In this document: piece by piece, positions 31,196 to 42,060 of the stretch | Position numbering within the stretch: the stretch's first letter is position 1 | Layout of the letters: each line of letters begins with the position of its first letter | NCBI GenBank assembly: GCA_949130495.1 | Contig: OX422208.1 | Coordinates: 394,962,561 to 395,026,560, forward strand | Direction: 5' to 3' | From: Sambucus nigra | Lineage: Eukaryota > Streptophyta > Magnoliopsida > Dipsacales > Adoxaceae | Length of the DNA stretch: 64,000 nt | Notes under the pieces: generated by a model | The model's input: the letters and a program-made list of their open reading frames with translations, nothing else | Databases searched by the model: none | What the model was told of the DNA's origin: nothing | Position numbers and translations under genes: made by a program

Positions 31196-32330
31196 TCACC
31201 TCTTGTATATGACTCATTTCTTCAACACATATCTATCTTCTTCGTACTGAAGCTTTTCACCTCTTTTGGATCAGTTGGTAAAGTTCCTTATTCAATATAA
31301 GCTCTAATTAGATTCATCCAGGATGGTACCAAGTCTACAACAATTAAATTGATCGTTAGATCCGCTTCTATGCTCTTGGATGCTAATATTTCTATTAGAA
31401 TACTCCTCCCGAGTTCTATTCTTATTGCTAAAGCCAATTAAGAAAGTGCATCGGCTTGGGCATTTTCTATCCTGGATATTTTTTTTATCTGTACAATTGG
31501 AAATTTGGAAATAAATTCCATTACCTTATCCAAACATCTCACCATTAGATCCCCTTTGACTCCATATATATGAAGAACTTGGTTGACAATCAACTAGGAA
31601 TTACTATGTGCCACTATTTTCTCATCACCTAATGATTGAGATAACTCTAGTCATGTGATTAAAGCTTCATACTCGGCTTCATTATTTAAACCTTGAAATT
31701 GAAACCTGGGGGCATATTCCATATCAATATCCTCAAGAGTGCTAAGCATGATACCATCTCCACTACCAGTTCGGCATGAAGATCCATCCACGTATAAATT
31801 TCATAATGGAAGTTCTTTGCTAAAACTTTTCGTAGATAGACTTCCATGGAGGAATATCTTCTTACTTTCTTATACATATTTCTGGGCCATTTCTTGAGTA
31901 ATGGATGATTTCAGTTGATTGACTATGACTTTGGCTTACTTTTGAGCTGGGCTTTCTTCCATAGAAGTCTTCTGAGCAGGTAAGTTAGGTTGGTCAATAA
32001 GCTATGGATATGTAAATTTTGCAGTAAAATATGCTAAAGCCTGCCTTTTTAATGATAATCTTGGATTATATATGATGTCATATTCTCTCATCTCTACTTC
32101 CCAATACATCAACCTACCTTACTTTTCAGGCTTATGAAGTGCTTGCCGAAAAAGTAGATCTTTGTATACTAATATGGTGTTCCTTTGAAAATAAGGCTTC
32201 ATTCGTCTGGAGGCTTCAATGAGAGTTAAGGCTAGTTTTTCCAAGCATGGATACCTGATTTGGCTCCCCTAAATGCTTTGCTGGTGTAGTAGACTAGTTT
32301 TTGGATCCCATTCTCCATCCTAACTAATAT
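31196..32330 (-). pseudogene. Dual RNase H remnant, Tat copy 2
   Basis: The archaeal-type RNase H is at about 31400-31870 (an open piece near 31686-31877 covers its first strand region), and the normal RNase H at 32030-32330 (ENGIQKLVYYTSKAFRGAKS). The linker near 31880-31990 lacks the 20-residue repeats seen in copy 1. Multiple stops. Confidence 0.82.
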
Positions 32331-33270
32331 CGATGTAATTACGGTTTCAAAAACAACTAAATACAAGTACAATTTAACTCCCAAGACTGGTCGGGACAAT
32401 AATGGCGGTGAGCCTAAATAGTTCTTCAACTCTTTAAATGCTTCTTCACACTCATCATTCCAGTTGAAGGTCTTTTTTAGAACTTTAAAGAATGATAGAC
32501 ACCTATCTGTTGCTCGATAAATAAAACAGTTTTGGGAAGCCACTCTACCAGTAAGTTTTTGGACATCCTTTAGCAAGTTGGTGATTACATCTCAATCAGA
32601 TCTTTGATTTAGAAGGATTAACTTATATTCCACTCTGATTTACTATAAAGACGAGGAACATTCCTTCTTGTACATCGAATATGCACTTGGTCGGATTTAA
32701 TTTCATTTGATTCTTTTCCAATTGATCGATAAATTACCTGACGTCCTTGATATGATCTGAGTTTTTTTCTCCTTTTAGTCAGCATGTCATCTATGTACAC
32801 CTCCCTATTCTTCCCAATCTGTTCTTCGAACACCTTATTGACCAATCTCTGGTACGTTGCTCTAGAGTTTTGAGCCCTAAAGGCATTACATTGTAGCAAT
32901 AAGTACCTCGGTTGGCAATGAAAGAAGTACTTTCTTTATCCTCTAACTTGATTTTTTTGGTTATACTTATAATAGGCATCCATGAAACTCAACAACTCAT
33001 GCCTTGTTGTGGCATTTATTAACTGATCAATTCCGGGTAAAGGAAAATGAACCTTTAAAGAGGCGTTATTAAGATCAATGAAATCTACACACATTTTCCA
33101 CTTATTATTTTTCTTCTTGACCATCACAACATTTTCCAACCATGCTGGATATTTGACATTCTTAATGAATTGGGCTTCTGTAGTTTTTCTACCTCCACCT
33201 GAATGGACTGGTTTTTCTCAGGACTGAACACCCTACGCCTTTGTTAGATCATCTTGGCATCCTTGTTAAT
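32331..33270 (-). pseudogene. Reverse transcriptase remnant, Tat copy 2
   Basis: Pieces in three frames cover the domain: NVVMVKKKNNKWKMCVDF-type text and FMDAYYKYNQ at 32936-33139 (motif A altered from DAYSGYNQ), RATYQRLVNKVFEEQIG and YIDDML at 32618-32899, and the connection region at 32232-32576. The catalytic YIDDM is present but frameshifts separate the motifs. Confidence 0.9.
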
Positions 33271-34140
33271 GTTGATCTCATTAAAGAGGAAATTGGGATC
33301 AATCCCAAGCATATCTTCATGACTCCAAGCGACTACATTCATTCGTTCCCTCAATAATGCAATCAGTTCCCATTTGAGGAGTGGGGCCCATATGGATCCA
33401 ATTTGGGTAGTTCTTTCTAGTTTTTCATCATCTAAGATTATGCTTTCAGTATCTTCTACTATCTTCCCTTTGACTAGATCTGTTTCATATTGGGGATCCA
33501 ACATATCATCTTTTGACTTTCTATTGGTCTCCACGGTGTTAACTTGGTAAGTGGTGGTGTTTTTATTCACATCGACCAAGTCATCCAGCTCGGCTGAGGA
33601 GTAATAGCATTCTCTATCCACCTTCTTATCACCTTTTATGATTCCAAACCCAAAATGAGTAGGGAACTTTAAACATTTGTGGACTATGGATGGTACAACT
33701 TCAAATTTCTTTAGTCCTAACCTACCGAAGATAAAATTATAAGGAGAATGAATTTTTTTATTCATAGCAAAGAAATGTATCTTTTCGGTGTGGCTCGCTG
33801 ACCAAGTGCCAAATAACACTTCTAACTTGACTGTTCCTAGGGGATACACTTTTTCCCGTGAAAAGCCAATCAAGGGTCTGTGTTACAGTTCCAGTTGACT
33901 AAGCTTCAGTCCTAAGCTTTGGAAATAGGGATAAAACATGATATCAACTGAACTTCCATTGTCTATCAGAACCTTGGATATGATGGCTTCCTGGATTCCA
34001 AACTTGAGGACTATCGAGTCGTCATGAGGATACAACACTTTACAAATATCATTTTGGGAAAATCCAATGACGAGTTTGTATTTATTTACTTTACTGGGCC
34101 AATCATCATCATTCAAATTAATTTGTTGTATGTAGATACA
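33271..34140 (-). pseudogene. Protease and RT N-terminal extension, Tat copy 2
   Basis: 33883-34116 holds VLYPHDDSIVLKFG and the active site IDNGSSVDIMFY, intact here. 33244-33873 holds GRLGLKKFEVVPSIVHKCL, CYYSSAELDDLVDV, then the RT N-terminal text DLVKGKIVEDTESIILDD. A stop and frameshift near 33880 separate the two. This copy shows which residues in copy 1 are mutated: its DNG is DND in copy 1. Confidence 0.9.
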
Positions 34141-34259
34141 TGCTTGTGCTTCATTCAGATAAGCTTTCCTTTTATCAATTTGATCTCCTCCTCCTACATC
34201 TCCACATGTAATTACATGGCAGTTAAAAGAACCAAACTGATCATAACTACCTTAATTTC

Positions 34260-35907
34260 TTATTGCTTAGTCTTTTTTCATAGGTCAGGATCGTCGTCAT
34301 AACCATTCTCATGGCCTCGCTTCTTGTTAGCTCTAGGTTTGTAGGAATAATTGGACCTTCCTCCTATTTACCAACTTTTATGTCGATCAATAAATTTTTC
34401 AACTTTCCACGGCGGATGGGGGACATAATTTTGTTCTTCAAAGTAATACATGTATCGATCGTGTGGCCATGATCCTTATGGAATTCATAATATTTAGATT
34501 TATCCCTCCTGTTGGGGGCTTCCCTCAACTTCTTAGGCCACTTCAAATCTTTATTGCGCTTTATTTCCTCTAGGATATGTTGGATACTGACCGTCAATGG
34601 AGTGTATGCTTTGTACTTTTTAGGCTTGTCCTCTTTCTTCTGTTTCTGCTCCTTTTTTTAGTCTTGGTTGCAGAACTTTGCTTTGTAGCCATTCCTTCTT
34701 CAGTAGTCATGATTTTTCTAGCCTTAGCCATGAGCTCTATCATGGTTTTGGGGGGATATTTTGCTAATGCATAATATAACTTTTCTGGAAGTAATCCACT
34801 CATCAAAGCGGTGATGGTTGTTTTTTCATAATCAACCACTTAAAGTTTCTCGTTATTAAAACGAGTGATGTATTATCTGGTAGTCTCTCTTGCTCGCTAC
34901 CTGACACTTAGGAGATGAGTTACTCTCTTAACTATCTTGGATCCAAAATAAAAGTTGTTGATGAACAGCTTGTCAAGTTGATTAAAATTGGAAATTTTTC
35001 CTCGAGGCAAATTATTGTACCATATCTGGGATGAGCCAATGATGGTACATGAAAAATATCTACATCTCATTTCATCAGGAGCATAATATATGTCGGCTGA
35101 AGCCTGATACTGCTCAATGTGTAAAACTGGGTCAGTTTTATAATCATATTTGGGAGTAACCACTGGTGTTTTAAACTTGGATGGAGTTGGGAAATTAATA
35201 ATTGCTTGGATGAAGGGAGACCCCTTGATAAAATTTTATTGTAATGGGTTCTTTGCCTTGGCTATTTCCCTCAGTCGATCTTCTAATCGTTGGATCAATG
35301 CTTTCCATGAATGCTTTCCTATATTAAATCTATTTGAAAAAGCTCGGCCGACTCGACCATGTGTTTGTGCTGATCTCTCTTCATGAGAAGTCTGCTCTGC
35401 GTTCACAGATCATCGGATGCTTGACCTAGATATGATTGATCCTTCATGATGTTCATCTGGGTGTTCATTGGGTCTGGATAGCTCCCTGTGATGATTTTTG
35501 TTTGGTTGGGGTCCCAAACGATTGAAAGGTGAAACTCTGCTCAACTTTTCCAAATTTCTTGGTATCTCAGGAGAAAAATAGTGGCCATTATAGAGTTTTA
35601 TGGATTTGAGTGATGAGCTTACTCCCAAACGATAAGACCTATCATGCGAAGACCTGGAATAACTATGTTGTTTATTCTTAGGAGGCGGATATGGCCTCTC
35701 TCTCCTAAGAGGTGGAGTCATATTTTTCTTGGAAAGAGCTAGAGATCTTGCTTGTAATGTTTGAGCCTATTGCCTTATGGTTTCCTGCATTGCATCTTGA
35801 CCCCTGGCAATACTTACAAGAATTCCATTTAATTCGGATGATGTAGGCAAAGCAGTTGTGATGACAGTATTGTCTTCATTTCTAGTACTACTTTAAGCCT
35901 CATTCAT
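34260..35907 (-). pseudogene. Gag remnant, Tat copy 2
   Basis: Order from right to left: a possible start ATG at 35907 followed at once by a stop (MNEA then TAA), an Arg/Pro/Ser-rich N-terminal region (35410-35721, PLRRERPYPPPKNKQ), capsid text DPVLHIEQYQASADIYYAPD at 34897-35163, ALMSGLLPEKLYYALAKYPP at 34594-34839, and a knuckle YYEFHKDHGHTIDTC at about 34440-34500 in which the first Cys is Tyr. Frames are broken several times. Confidence 0.88.
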
Positions 35908-35945
35908 TTCCCTTGAATAAGGATGTACGAAATATACACACACAT

Positions 35946-35962
35946 TCCCATAGACGACGCCA
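35946..35962 (-). promoter_or_regulatory. Primer-binding site, Tat copy 2
   Basis: Two bases inside the 5' LTR the minus strand reads TGGCGTCGTCTATGGGA. The TGG start and position fit a tRNA primer-binding site. Text of the form TGGCGCCGTCTGTGGGAA is frequent at this place in Tat elements; I do not assign the tRNA. Confidence 0.75.
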
Positions 35963-35964
35963 TC

Positions 35965-36511
35965 TGTTGATGTCTAAAATTGGTTGTTAATTTAGATTAA
36001 CCACGTCAACCAATTTTATGATCACATATACACAATAAAAGAGAAGTAAATCAGACACAAGGGTTTTTAAGTGGTTCGGTTATGAAGAAAATCCTACATC
36101 TACTGTTATCGATTTGATTTTAATGATTATAGATAGATAGGTACTCTTGTTACCATGTTAATAACCTAAAATTCATTCTATCTTGCCTTTTGTGAAAGTA
36201 ATACATTGTATTTATAGTAACCCGAAGATATCGTGTTGGAATGCTTTTGTATATTGAAGCAATTACACATGTACATAATAAATGTGTGTGTTAATAGTAT
36301 TGGTCACATGTGGAATGATGTTTGGCTTCTTTCCACTCAATGACTGTTTATCTATGGTGATGATTTTTATTCTTTAGGTTGATCGACTTGCTAGTCGATC
36401 AACTGTCCTTTAGGTCGACCAAGTAATTGATGACTAGGGTTGGTGCCACATCATGGGATATGTGTCCATTTCTAATTGATCCACTTAGATGGATAATTTT
36501 AGGCATCAACA
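35965..36511 (-). repeat. LTR of Tat copy 2 (5' LTR)
   Basis: Plus-strand edges TGTTGATGTC and GGCATCAACA give the canonical TG...CA form on both strands. It aligns end to end with 24799-25344. A shared ACACAAGGGTTTTTAGGTGG-type block (36056 here) is the likely transcribed part of the LTR; no TATA box is assigned. Confidence 0.94.
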
Positions 36512-37660
36512 TCCATGTTGACCTAAAGGTTCAAAATACTTCCCAATGGTATTTTTATAGTGGGTTCTCTAGGAACATGACTTATGGCATATCATTTTTT
36601 ACCCACCTTAAGGATCGTAAGGAAGGTAATTTAACTTTTGGAGATGGGAGAAGGTATATATTTTAAGGCGATTGATGTGTTGAGGTACCCAGTTTCCCTA
36701 AACTAGATAATTTATTGTATGTGAAAAGGATGAAAAGGAACTGAATTAGCATACACTTTCTATGTGACACCATCATTACGATAAAGTTTGACTAGTCCGA
36801 ATGTAATGTTTATGACCAATCCTATGAATGTTTAATACAAGATATGAGGACCAAAGATAATTTTTATGGGATTATGCCCAAGTTCTCCTTTGTGTGAAAA
36901 AGTGCCATGGTCTCCTATATGGATCTTTGCATCAATGACTAGGTCATGTGAACTTTATAGATCTTGAGAGATTGGTGATAAAGGACCTATTTCATAGTTT
37001 ACCAATGCTTGGGAAACCAATTTCCTCGATTTTTAGACTTTGACAATAAGAAAAATAAGTTTGAAGTTCCTATCAAATGTTGAATACCATTACTACCTCC
37101 CGTGTTTTAGAGTTAATTCACATGGATATTGTGGGTTATATTCTCTCAAAGATCTTATGTGGTAAGATATACCTTATCGTGATGGTGGATGACTTTTCTC
37201 AATACTCTATTGTAGGATTTTGAGGGAAAAGGTCGATAACGTTGAGTTCCTTATAACCAAGTGCACCGTCCTTCAAAACCAACATTGTGTCACTATTAAT
37301 CGGATGCCTAGTGATAATGACATTGAATTTAAAGAAGCTAAAGTGGATAGCTATTATGATGGAATGGGTTTCAAACATGAGTTTTTTTTCATTCGTACTC
37401 CTTAACAAAATGGGATTGTTTAGAGGAAGAACCAAATCATACAAGAGATGGCTTTATACATGCTTTTTAGGAGAAACGTGCTTAGGTGTTTCTGGGCAGA
37501 GGCGGTGAGCACCTCATGCCATATGGTGAATATGATATATCTTCATCCTCATATGCTACACACGCCTTATGAGTTTTGGAGAGGGGAAAACCCAACCTAT
37601 CATTTTTTTATGTCATTGGGAGTACTTGCTACATCACAAGAGATAGACAGAACCTAGAAA
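36512..37660 (+). pseudogene. Copia protease-end, pre-integrase and integrase remnant
   Basis: 36512-36664 reads QWYFYSGFSRNMTYGISFF (normal copia form WYLDSGCSRHMTGD), so the protease-linked Asp is Tyr. Next come LGHVNF-type pre-integrase text near 36935, ELIHMDIVGYILSK (integrase strand 1; the usual D is in HMDI) near 37110, MVDDFSQYS, and DGMGFKHEFFFIRTPQQNG-like text near 37350-37410 with the expected glutamate region damaged. 37448-37657 reads MLFRRNVLRCFWAEAVSTSC, matching the end of the integrase core. Many stops. Confidence 0.8.
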
Positions 37661-39500
37661 AGTCCAACTCCCAGAGAAATTAAGGCATATTTTTAGGATA
37701 TTGATCGATGAGTAGGACTTATAGGGTGTTTAGCCAAGCAATATCTATGATTATGAAGTTAATAAATATCACGATCGAAGATGACGAGCTACCGACATTT
37801 ATTAATCCTAGACCCTAATGTGAGGATGATGTACCCCTTAGTGATGATCACATCCTTCCTTATACTACCACAATGTACCCCAGTCTTGATTTAGAGGGTC
37901 CACCCATTTGGGTTCGAAAGAGTCATTAACCTTCCGCTATAGTTGGTGATCCTACACTAGGAGTCAAAAATAACACTCAACATGAGAATGTGGTTAGATA
38001 CTTTTATTTCACCTTCTTAGTCGAGCCCAATACAGTGAAAGAAGCACCTAAGAATGAGAATTGGATACCCTCTCTCCAAGAAGAGTTGCTTCAGTTTTGT
38101 AAGAACGATATCTAGGAGTTAGACCCCGGACCTATCTAGTCTAATGTGATAGTTACCAAGTGGATTTACAATAATGGTACCATAATTTATAATAAGGCTA
38201 GGTTGGTCACTCAAGGCTACATGCAGATTGAGGGTGTAGACTTTGACAAGATATTCGCTCCTATTGCTAGACTTGATTCTATCCACTTATGACTCGCCCT
38301 AGTAATTCATCTGCGCTTGAAGTTAGATCAAATGGATGTTAATAGTTCCTTTCTGAATGGCATTCTACAGGATGAAATTTACACGGAACTACCAAAAGGG
38401 TTTGAAGACCCTAAAGCACCTAGGACACATCAATTATCTTATAAATGCCTTGTATTGTTTGAAGAAAGCATTCTGCGCTTAGTATGAGAGGATCAGTTTT
38501 TATGTCTTAGCTTGTGCCTTCAAGAGAGGGGGAATTTATAGTACGTTTGTGAGGAGAGAGAGTGGTTCTATTTTGGTTGACCAAGTCTATACGGACGACA
38601 TAATATTTGGATCCATGTGCTCTTACCATGGTCACTATTTTGATCACGAAATGAAGAGCGAGTTTGAGATGAACATGGTTGGTAAACTTATGTTCTTACT
38701 AGGTACACAGGTTTGTCATCTTGAGGATAGGATATTCATATCTTCATCCTAATATTTGAGAGACCTAGTGCAAAAATTTGGTCTCGTCTCCACTAAGAAC
38801 TCACTCCACTATATAATTACATCGAAAAAGCTTAACAAAGACAATTTAGACAAGGACATAGAGAAAAATCTTTATCAGAGTACGGTAGATAGTCTCCTCT
38901 ACTTGAGAGTTAGTTGTCCCGATATTACCTTTAGTGTTAGAGTCTACGCGCGATACCAGACGTCCCTGAAAGAGTCTTATTTACCCTTACATAAATGTAT
39001 CATCAAATACGTGAGTGACACTCTTTTCTATGGTATTTGGTATTCATTTGATACAGATGACTAGTTTTCATCTATTCGAATGTCGATTGGGCTGAGGATG
39101 TTGATGGATGTACGAGCACCTCGAGTGGGTGTCTTTACTTTAGGAGTTCTCTTGTTTCTTAGATGATCAGGAAGAAAAACTTCATATCTTTGTCCATGGC
39201 CAAGGTTGAGTTTATTATTGCCTAAAGTTATTGAACGCAACTCTTATGGATGAAGCAAATGTTTGAAGATTATGGGATTCCACTGGACACAATGACTATT
39301 CCTTGTGATAATACGAGTGCGATCCACATTTATCATAATCTTCTCTAACATTCGTAAACAAAGCACATTAAAATACAAAATAATTTTATACGTGCTCGAG
39401 TTTAGGAGAAGGACGTGTCCTTGATCTTGGTGAGCATGAACTTCAATTGGTCGAAGTTTCCATGAAATCTTTAGATGCACTTCGATTTGAGGATCTTAGG
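37661..39500 (+). pseudogene. Copia reverse transcriptase and RNase H remnant
   Basis: RT motifs: [36 protein letters not shown] (near 38155-38205), [37 protein letters not shown], then VDQVYTDDIIFGS (catalytic YVDDI changed to YTDDI) at about 38580. RNase H region from 38756: STVDSLLYLRVSCPDITFSV, KCIIKYVSDTLFYGIWY, and GLRMLMDVRA-type text shifted in frame. Stops occur about every 30-100 codons. 37661-38030 is a poorly conserved linker. Confidence 0.85.
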
Positions 39501-41135
39501 AAACCTTTAGGTATTTTAATTGTTCACTGGGTTTGGATATTCATCTAGTATAGGATATATATACCATGTTTATATCTTATTGTCCTACTGTTAGATTGTG
39601 TTATCATTGTATTCATATGTTTTTCTTTTTATATACTTTAAAAAATTCCCAAAAAGAGTTTTGGTTTTCTTGAAAAAGTTTGAAATATATAGAAAGGTTT
39701 TAGGTTTTTAAAGAAAAAGTTGAAAAGTGAAAAAGATTTTATTTTAATAAAAAATTTTGGAAAAGAAAAAAATAGTTTTGCATATTAGTTTTCACCATAT
39801 ATGGATGAACATTTAATATTTTCATATCATCCCTTCATTCGATTCATTCACGTGACTTTTTTGTAGTACAATGAGACATGAATTTGTTTCATTAGTGTGC
39901 TTAATAGTGCATGGATTCATTGTGTTGATCATTGATGACAACGTTCTACATGTTAGACTCCTAGTCACCTTCATTCCACACATGCACGAACTTGTTTGAA
40001 CATCAGCCTCTCTTGTCATTTGTCGAATACAATGTTCTCATATCAATTTTACTTCATATTGAATAAAATGTGAAAGGAGAAAAGTTGGGCATGTAAGAAA
40101 CATTTTCTGAATTTCACTTATTTTCCAAAAAAATATTATTATATGTTTAGCAATGGAAAGGGCATATGAAAGACAAAACATTTCTTCACATTAAAAGCCT
40201 CCATTTGCATAAAAGATCCTAAAAATATTGGAGGCACATAAAAACAGAAGTTCCAGGCGAATGGTTTTTATTTATTATTGCATCACTACACATAAGCATT
40301 AATTTCTTCAAAAATTGAGTGTAAATTCATAATATATGAGAGTTTGAGGAAGTTAAAATCGAAGATCAATGGGTTTGCACAACGGACATCTTAAAAAACA
40401 TTAAATAGTTTGACGATATTGGTGTGAGAATCATTTATGTTCATGATATGTTGATTAAGGTGAGTTGATTTGATATGAGTTCACTCCTTTTACACCGTAG
40501 GTGGACTTTGATTATTTCTTTATAAGTGTCTCATGAATTCGTGCACTCTTGTTATGAATTTTTATGTTGATTTGCCTTTGAAAAATGCTCTCACAACTTC
40601 ATTCCACAATCATAAATTGGATTTTTAGTGTTATTCCATGGTTTATGGTATTTGTACATTTTATACTTTATAGTTGAAAAATAAAAATGTTCAAAAATAG
40701 CTATTTGAAAAGTTACCTTTTGAGATCATCATTACTTGTGCATTCTTGCTTAGTCTTGTGATGATATCCTTCTTCTTAGTGTGATTCTTTATTATTAATG
40801 ATTAGTGTCTACTCCTTTGTTTATTATGAAGAAAAAGGGGGAGAAAATGTTGAGGATGAGTCTTTTTTTTTTTTTGTGTATAACTCGTATGCATCATGAT
40901 ATCTCATTGTTTCATGTGTGTAGGTTTCTTCCATTTTGATTATGAATTCATGGACCACACAAGATGACGAAAATTTTTCTCAAGAGAAGAACAACTTCAG
41001 TTTGGTGACAAGGTTTCATTTATGTCATTTCGTTTCTAGGGTTTTTTAGGGCATTAGGAATCATTGTCTTAGAGAGGTTTTATTATAATTTTCTTTTTGA
41101 TTTTGTTTCGTACCGGAATAGCCAAAGGGGGGGAT
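39501..41135 (+). other. Copia 3' noncoding region with two polypurine tracts
   Basis: No ORF of note. SIRE-type elements carry an extra ORF here; none remains. Two polypurine tracts are present: GAAGAAAAAGGGGGAGAAAA at 40828-40846, and GCCAAAGGGGGGGATTGG-like text at about 41122-41136, the latter in the usual position right before a TG. Confidence 0.6.
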
Positions 41136-41463
41136 TGGTAAGAGTAAATATTTATAATTGGTCATAGCTTAGGGTTTATTTTATTTTTTGTGTATCCCGT
41201 TACAAATCGACTCTTCAAACCAAACTCCAACAGATCAAAGATCTAAGACATCCCTAAAAGATATGAAGGTATAAAGCATGGGTGTTCTTAGAATTTTATA
41301 AATCATATGTTGGGATGTTTTTTTTAGACAAAATCGAGGCTTTTTCTTAAGATGGATTTTAAAATAAAATTTATTTTTAATCCTTGTTCAAACGAGAAGC
41401 AGCCTCGTTCAAATGAGAACTAGTATCTCGTTAAAACAGGCGTCTAATGACTTGCATGCGACA
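41136..41463 (+). repeat. Candidate copia 3' LTR (partial or diverged)
   Basis: Begins TGGTAAGAGTAAATATTTAT directly after the polypurine tract and may end GCATGCGACA or slightly before. It includes three near-copies of TCGTTCAAACGAG at about 41386, 41406 and 41431. Without a 5' LTR for comparison the limits are uncertain. Confidence 0.45.
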
Positions 41464-41575
41464 CTGCAAGAAAAAAACACAGTTGGAAACATAGTAAATG
41501 TGTATCTATTAATTATAACGCAAAAGACATTTCGCGACATACGACCATTTGTCGCACTTATGTCGCGGAGTCCCC
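41462..41575. mobile_element. Possible CACTA-type transposon terminus
   Basis: CACTGCAAGAAAAAAACACAG resembles plant CACTA terminal repeats (CACTACAAGAAAA) and is followed within 70 bp by the sub-terminal style motif CGCGACATACGAC ... GTCGCACTTATGTCGCG, which forms a hairpin with a 9-bp outer stem (41533-41541 with 41559-41567) and a 4-bp inner stem. No opposite terminus (CTTGTAGTG or similar) was found in the window, so it could be a truncated end or chance. Confidence 0.35.
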
Positions 41576-41579
41576 ATTT

Positions 41580-42060
41580 TTAGATTATTATATATATAAT
41601 AAGATAGGGAAGTTTTTGAAAATGTACATATTTTTAACGGTGCGGATTAATGCCACCTCCTTACATATTTTAATGGTTAAGATCACATCTTTCTTTTTTT
41701 TACAAATCTACCCTCAATTATTTGATTTCCCCCCTTTTTTACTCATCAAACTTACCCTTTAATTCAAAAATTGGGGCATTTTGGTAAGACTCCCCTAATT
41801 TACACACACAAATGCATCACTCACACCCGTCGCCCCCATTCAATCCTCTCATAATACCTTATTTTACTCTTAAGCCCTCCATCAAGGTGGTTTCTATGGT
41901 AAAACTCTCAAACAACAAGAGAGAAAGAGAAGAGCTCGACGGCAAGCACAAGTACAGTCAACACCTCTAACATTTAGATTTTGGGTTATTAAGTATGTGA
42001 TTTCTAAATTAGGTTTTGATGTTGGGTACTTTGTTTCCACTTTTCTTTTTCTTTTCAGGT
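41580..42060 (+). mobile_element. Helitron-like 5' end, diverged (element E)
   Basis: TTATATATATAATAAGATAG is followed by TCAATTATTTGATTTCCCCC, TTTTTTACTCATCAAACTTA and TTGGGGCATTTTGGTAAGAC, which match blocks in the same order at 48957-49140 and partly 12962-13155. A leader rich in C, A and T and a purine-rich AGAGAGAAAGAGAAGAGC stretch follow. No matching 3' terminus was found before 48860. Confidence 0.5.

Larger units (their letters stand above)
24799..36511 (-). mobile_element. Tat-lineage Ty3/gypsy retrotransposon, copy 2, complete but decayed
   Basis: Two LTRs of about 546 bp flank an 11.7-kb minus-strand element with a primer-binding site next to the right (5') LTR, gag-pol from about 35907 down to 30120, and an opposite-strand gene from about 25809 to 29288. 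Every gag-pol domain carries several stops and frameshifts. By eye the LTRs are roughly 85 percent identical. The copia sequence on both sides proves nesting. No clean 5-bp target duplication remains: GTTAT on the left, TCCAT on the right. Confidence 0.95.
24090..41463 (+). mobile_element. Ty1/copia retrotransposon, decayed, interrupted by Tat copy 2
   Basis: Plus-strand copia order: gag piece at 24166-24790, then after the nested element protease/pre-integrase, integrase, RT and RNase H between 36512 and 39500, then a long noncoding 3' part with a polypurine tract. The long region between pol and 3' LTR is typical of SIRE/Maximus-type copia elements. No 5' LTR or full gag is visible on the left, so the element is 5'-truncated at about 24090. 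Every domain has stops and frameshifts, so it is an old insertion. Confidence 0.85.

Noticed and set aside
24794..36516. Five-base target duplication of Tat copy 2
   Set aside because: GTTAT and TCCAT agree at only two positions, so I do not claim a duplication.
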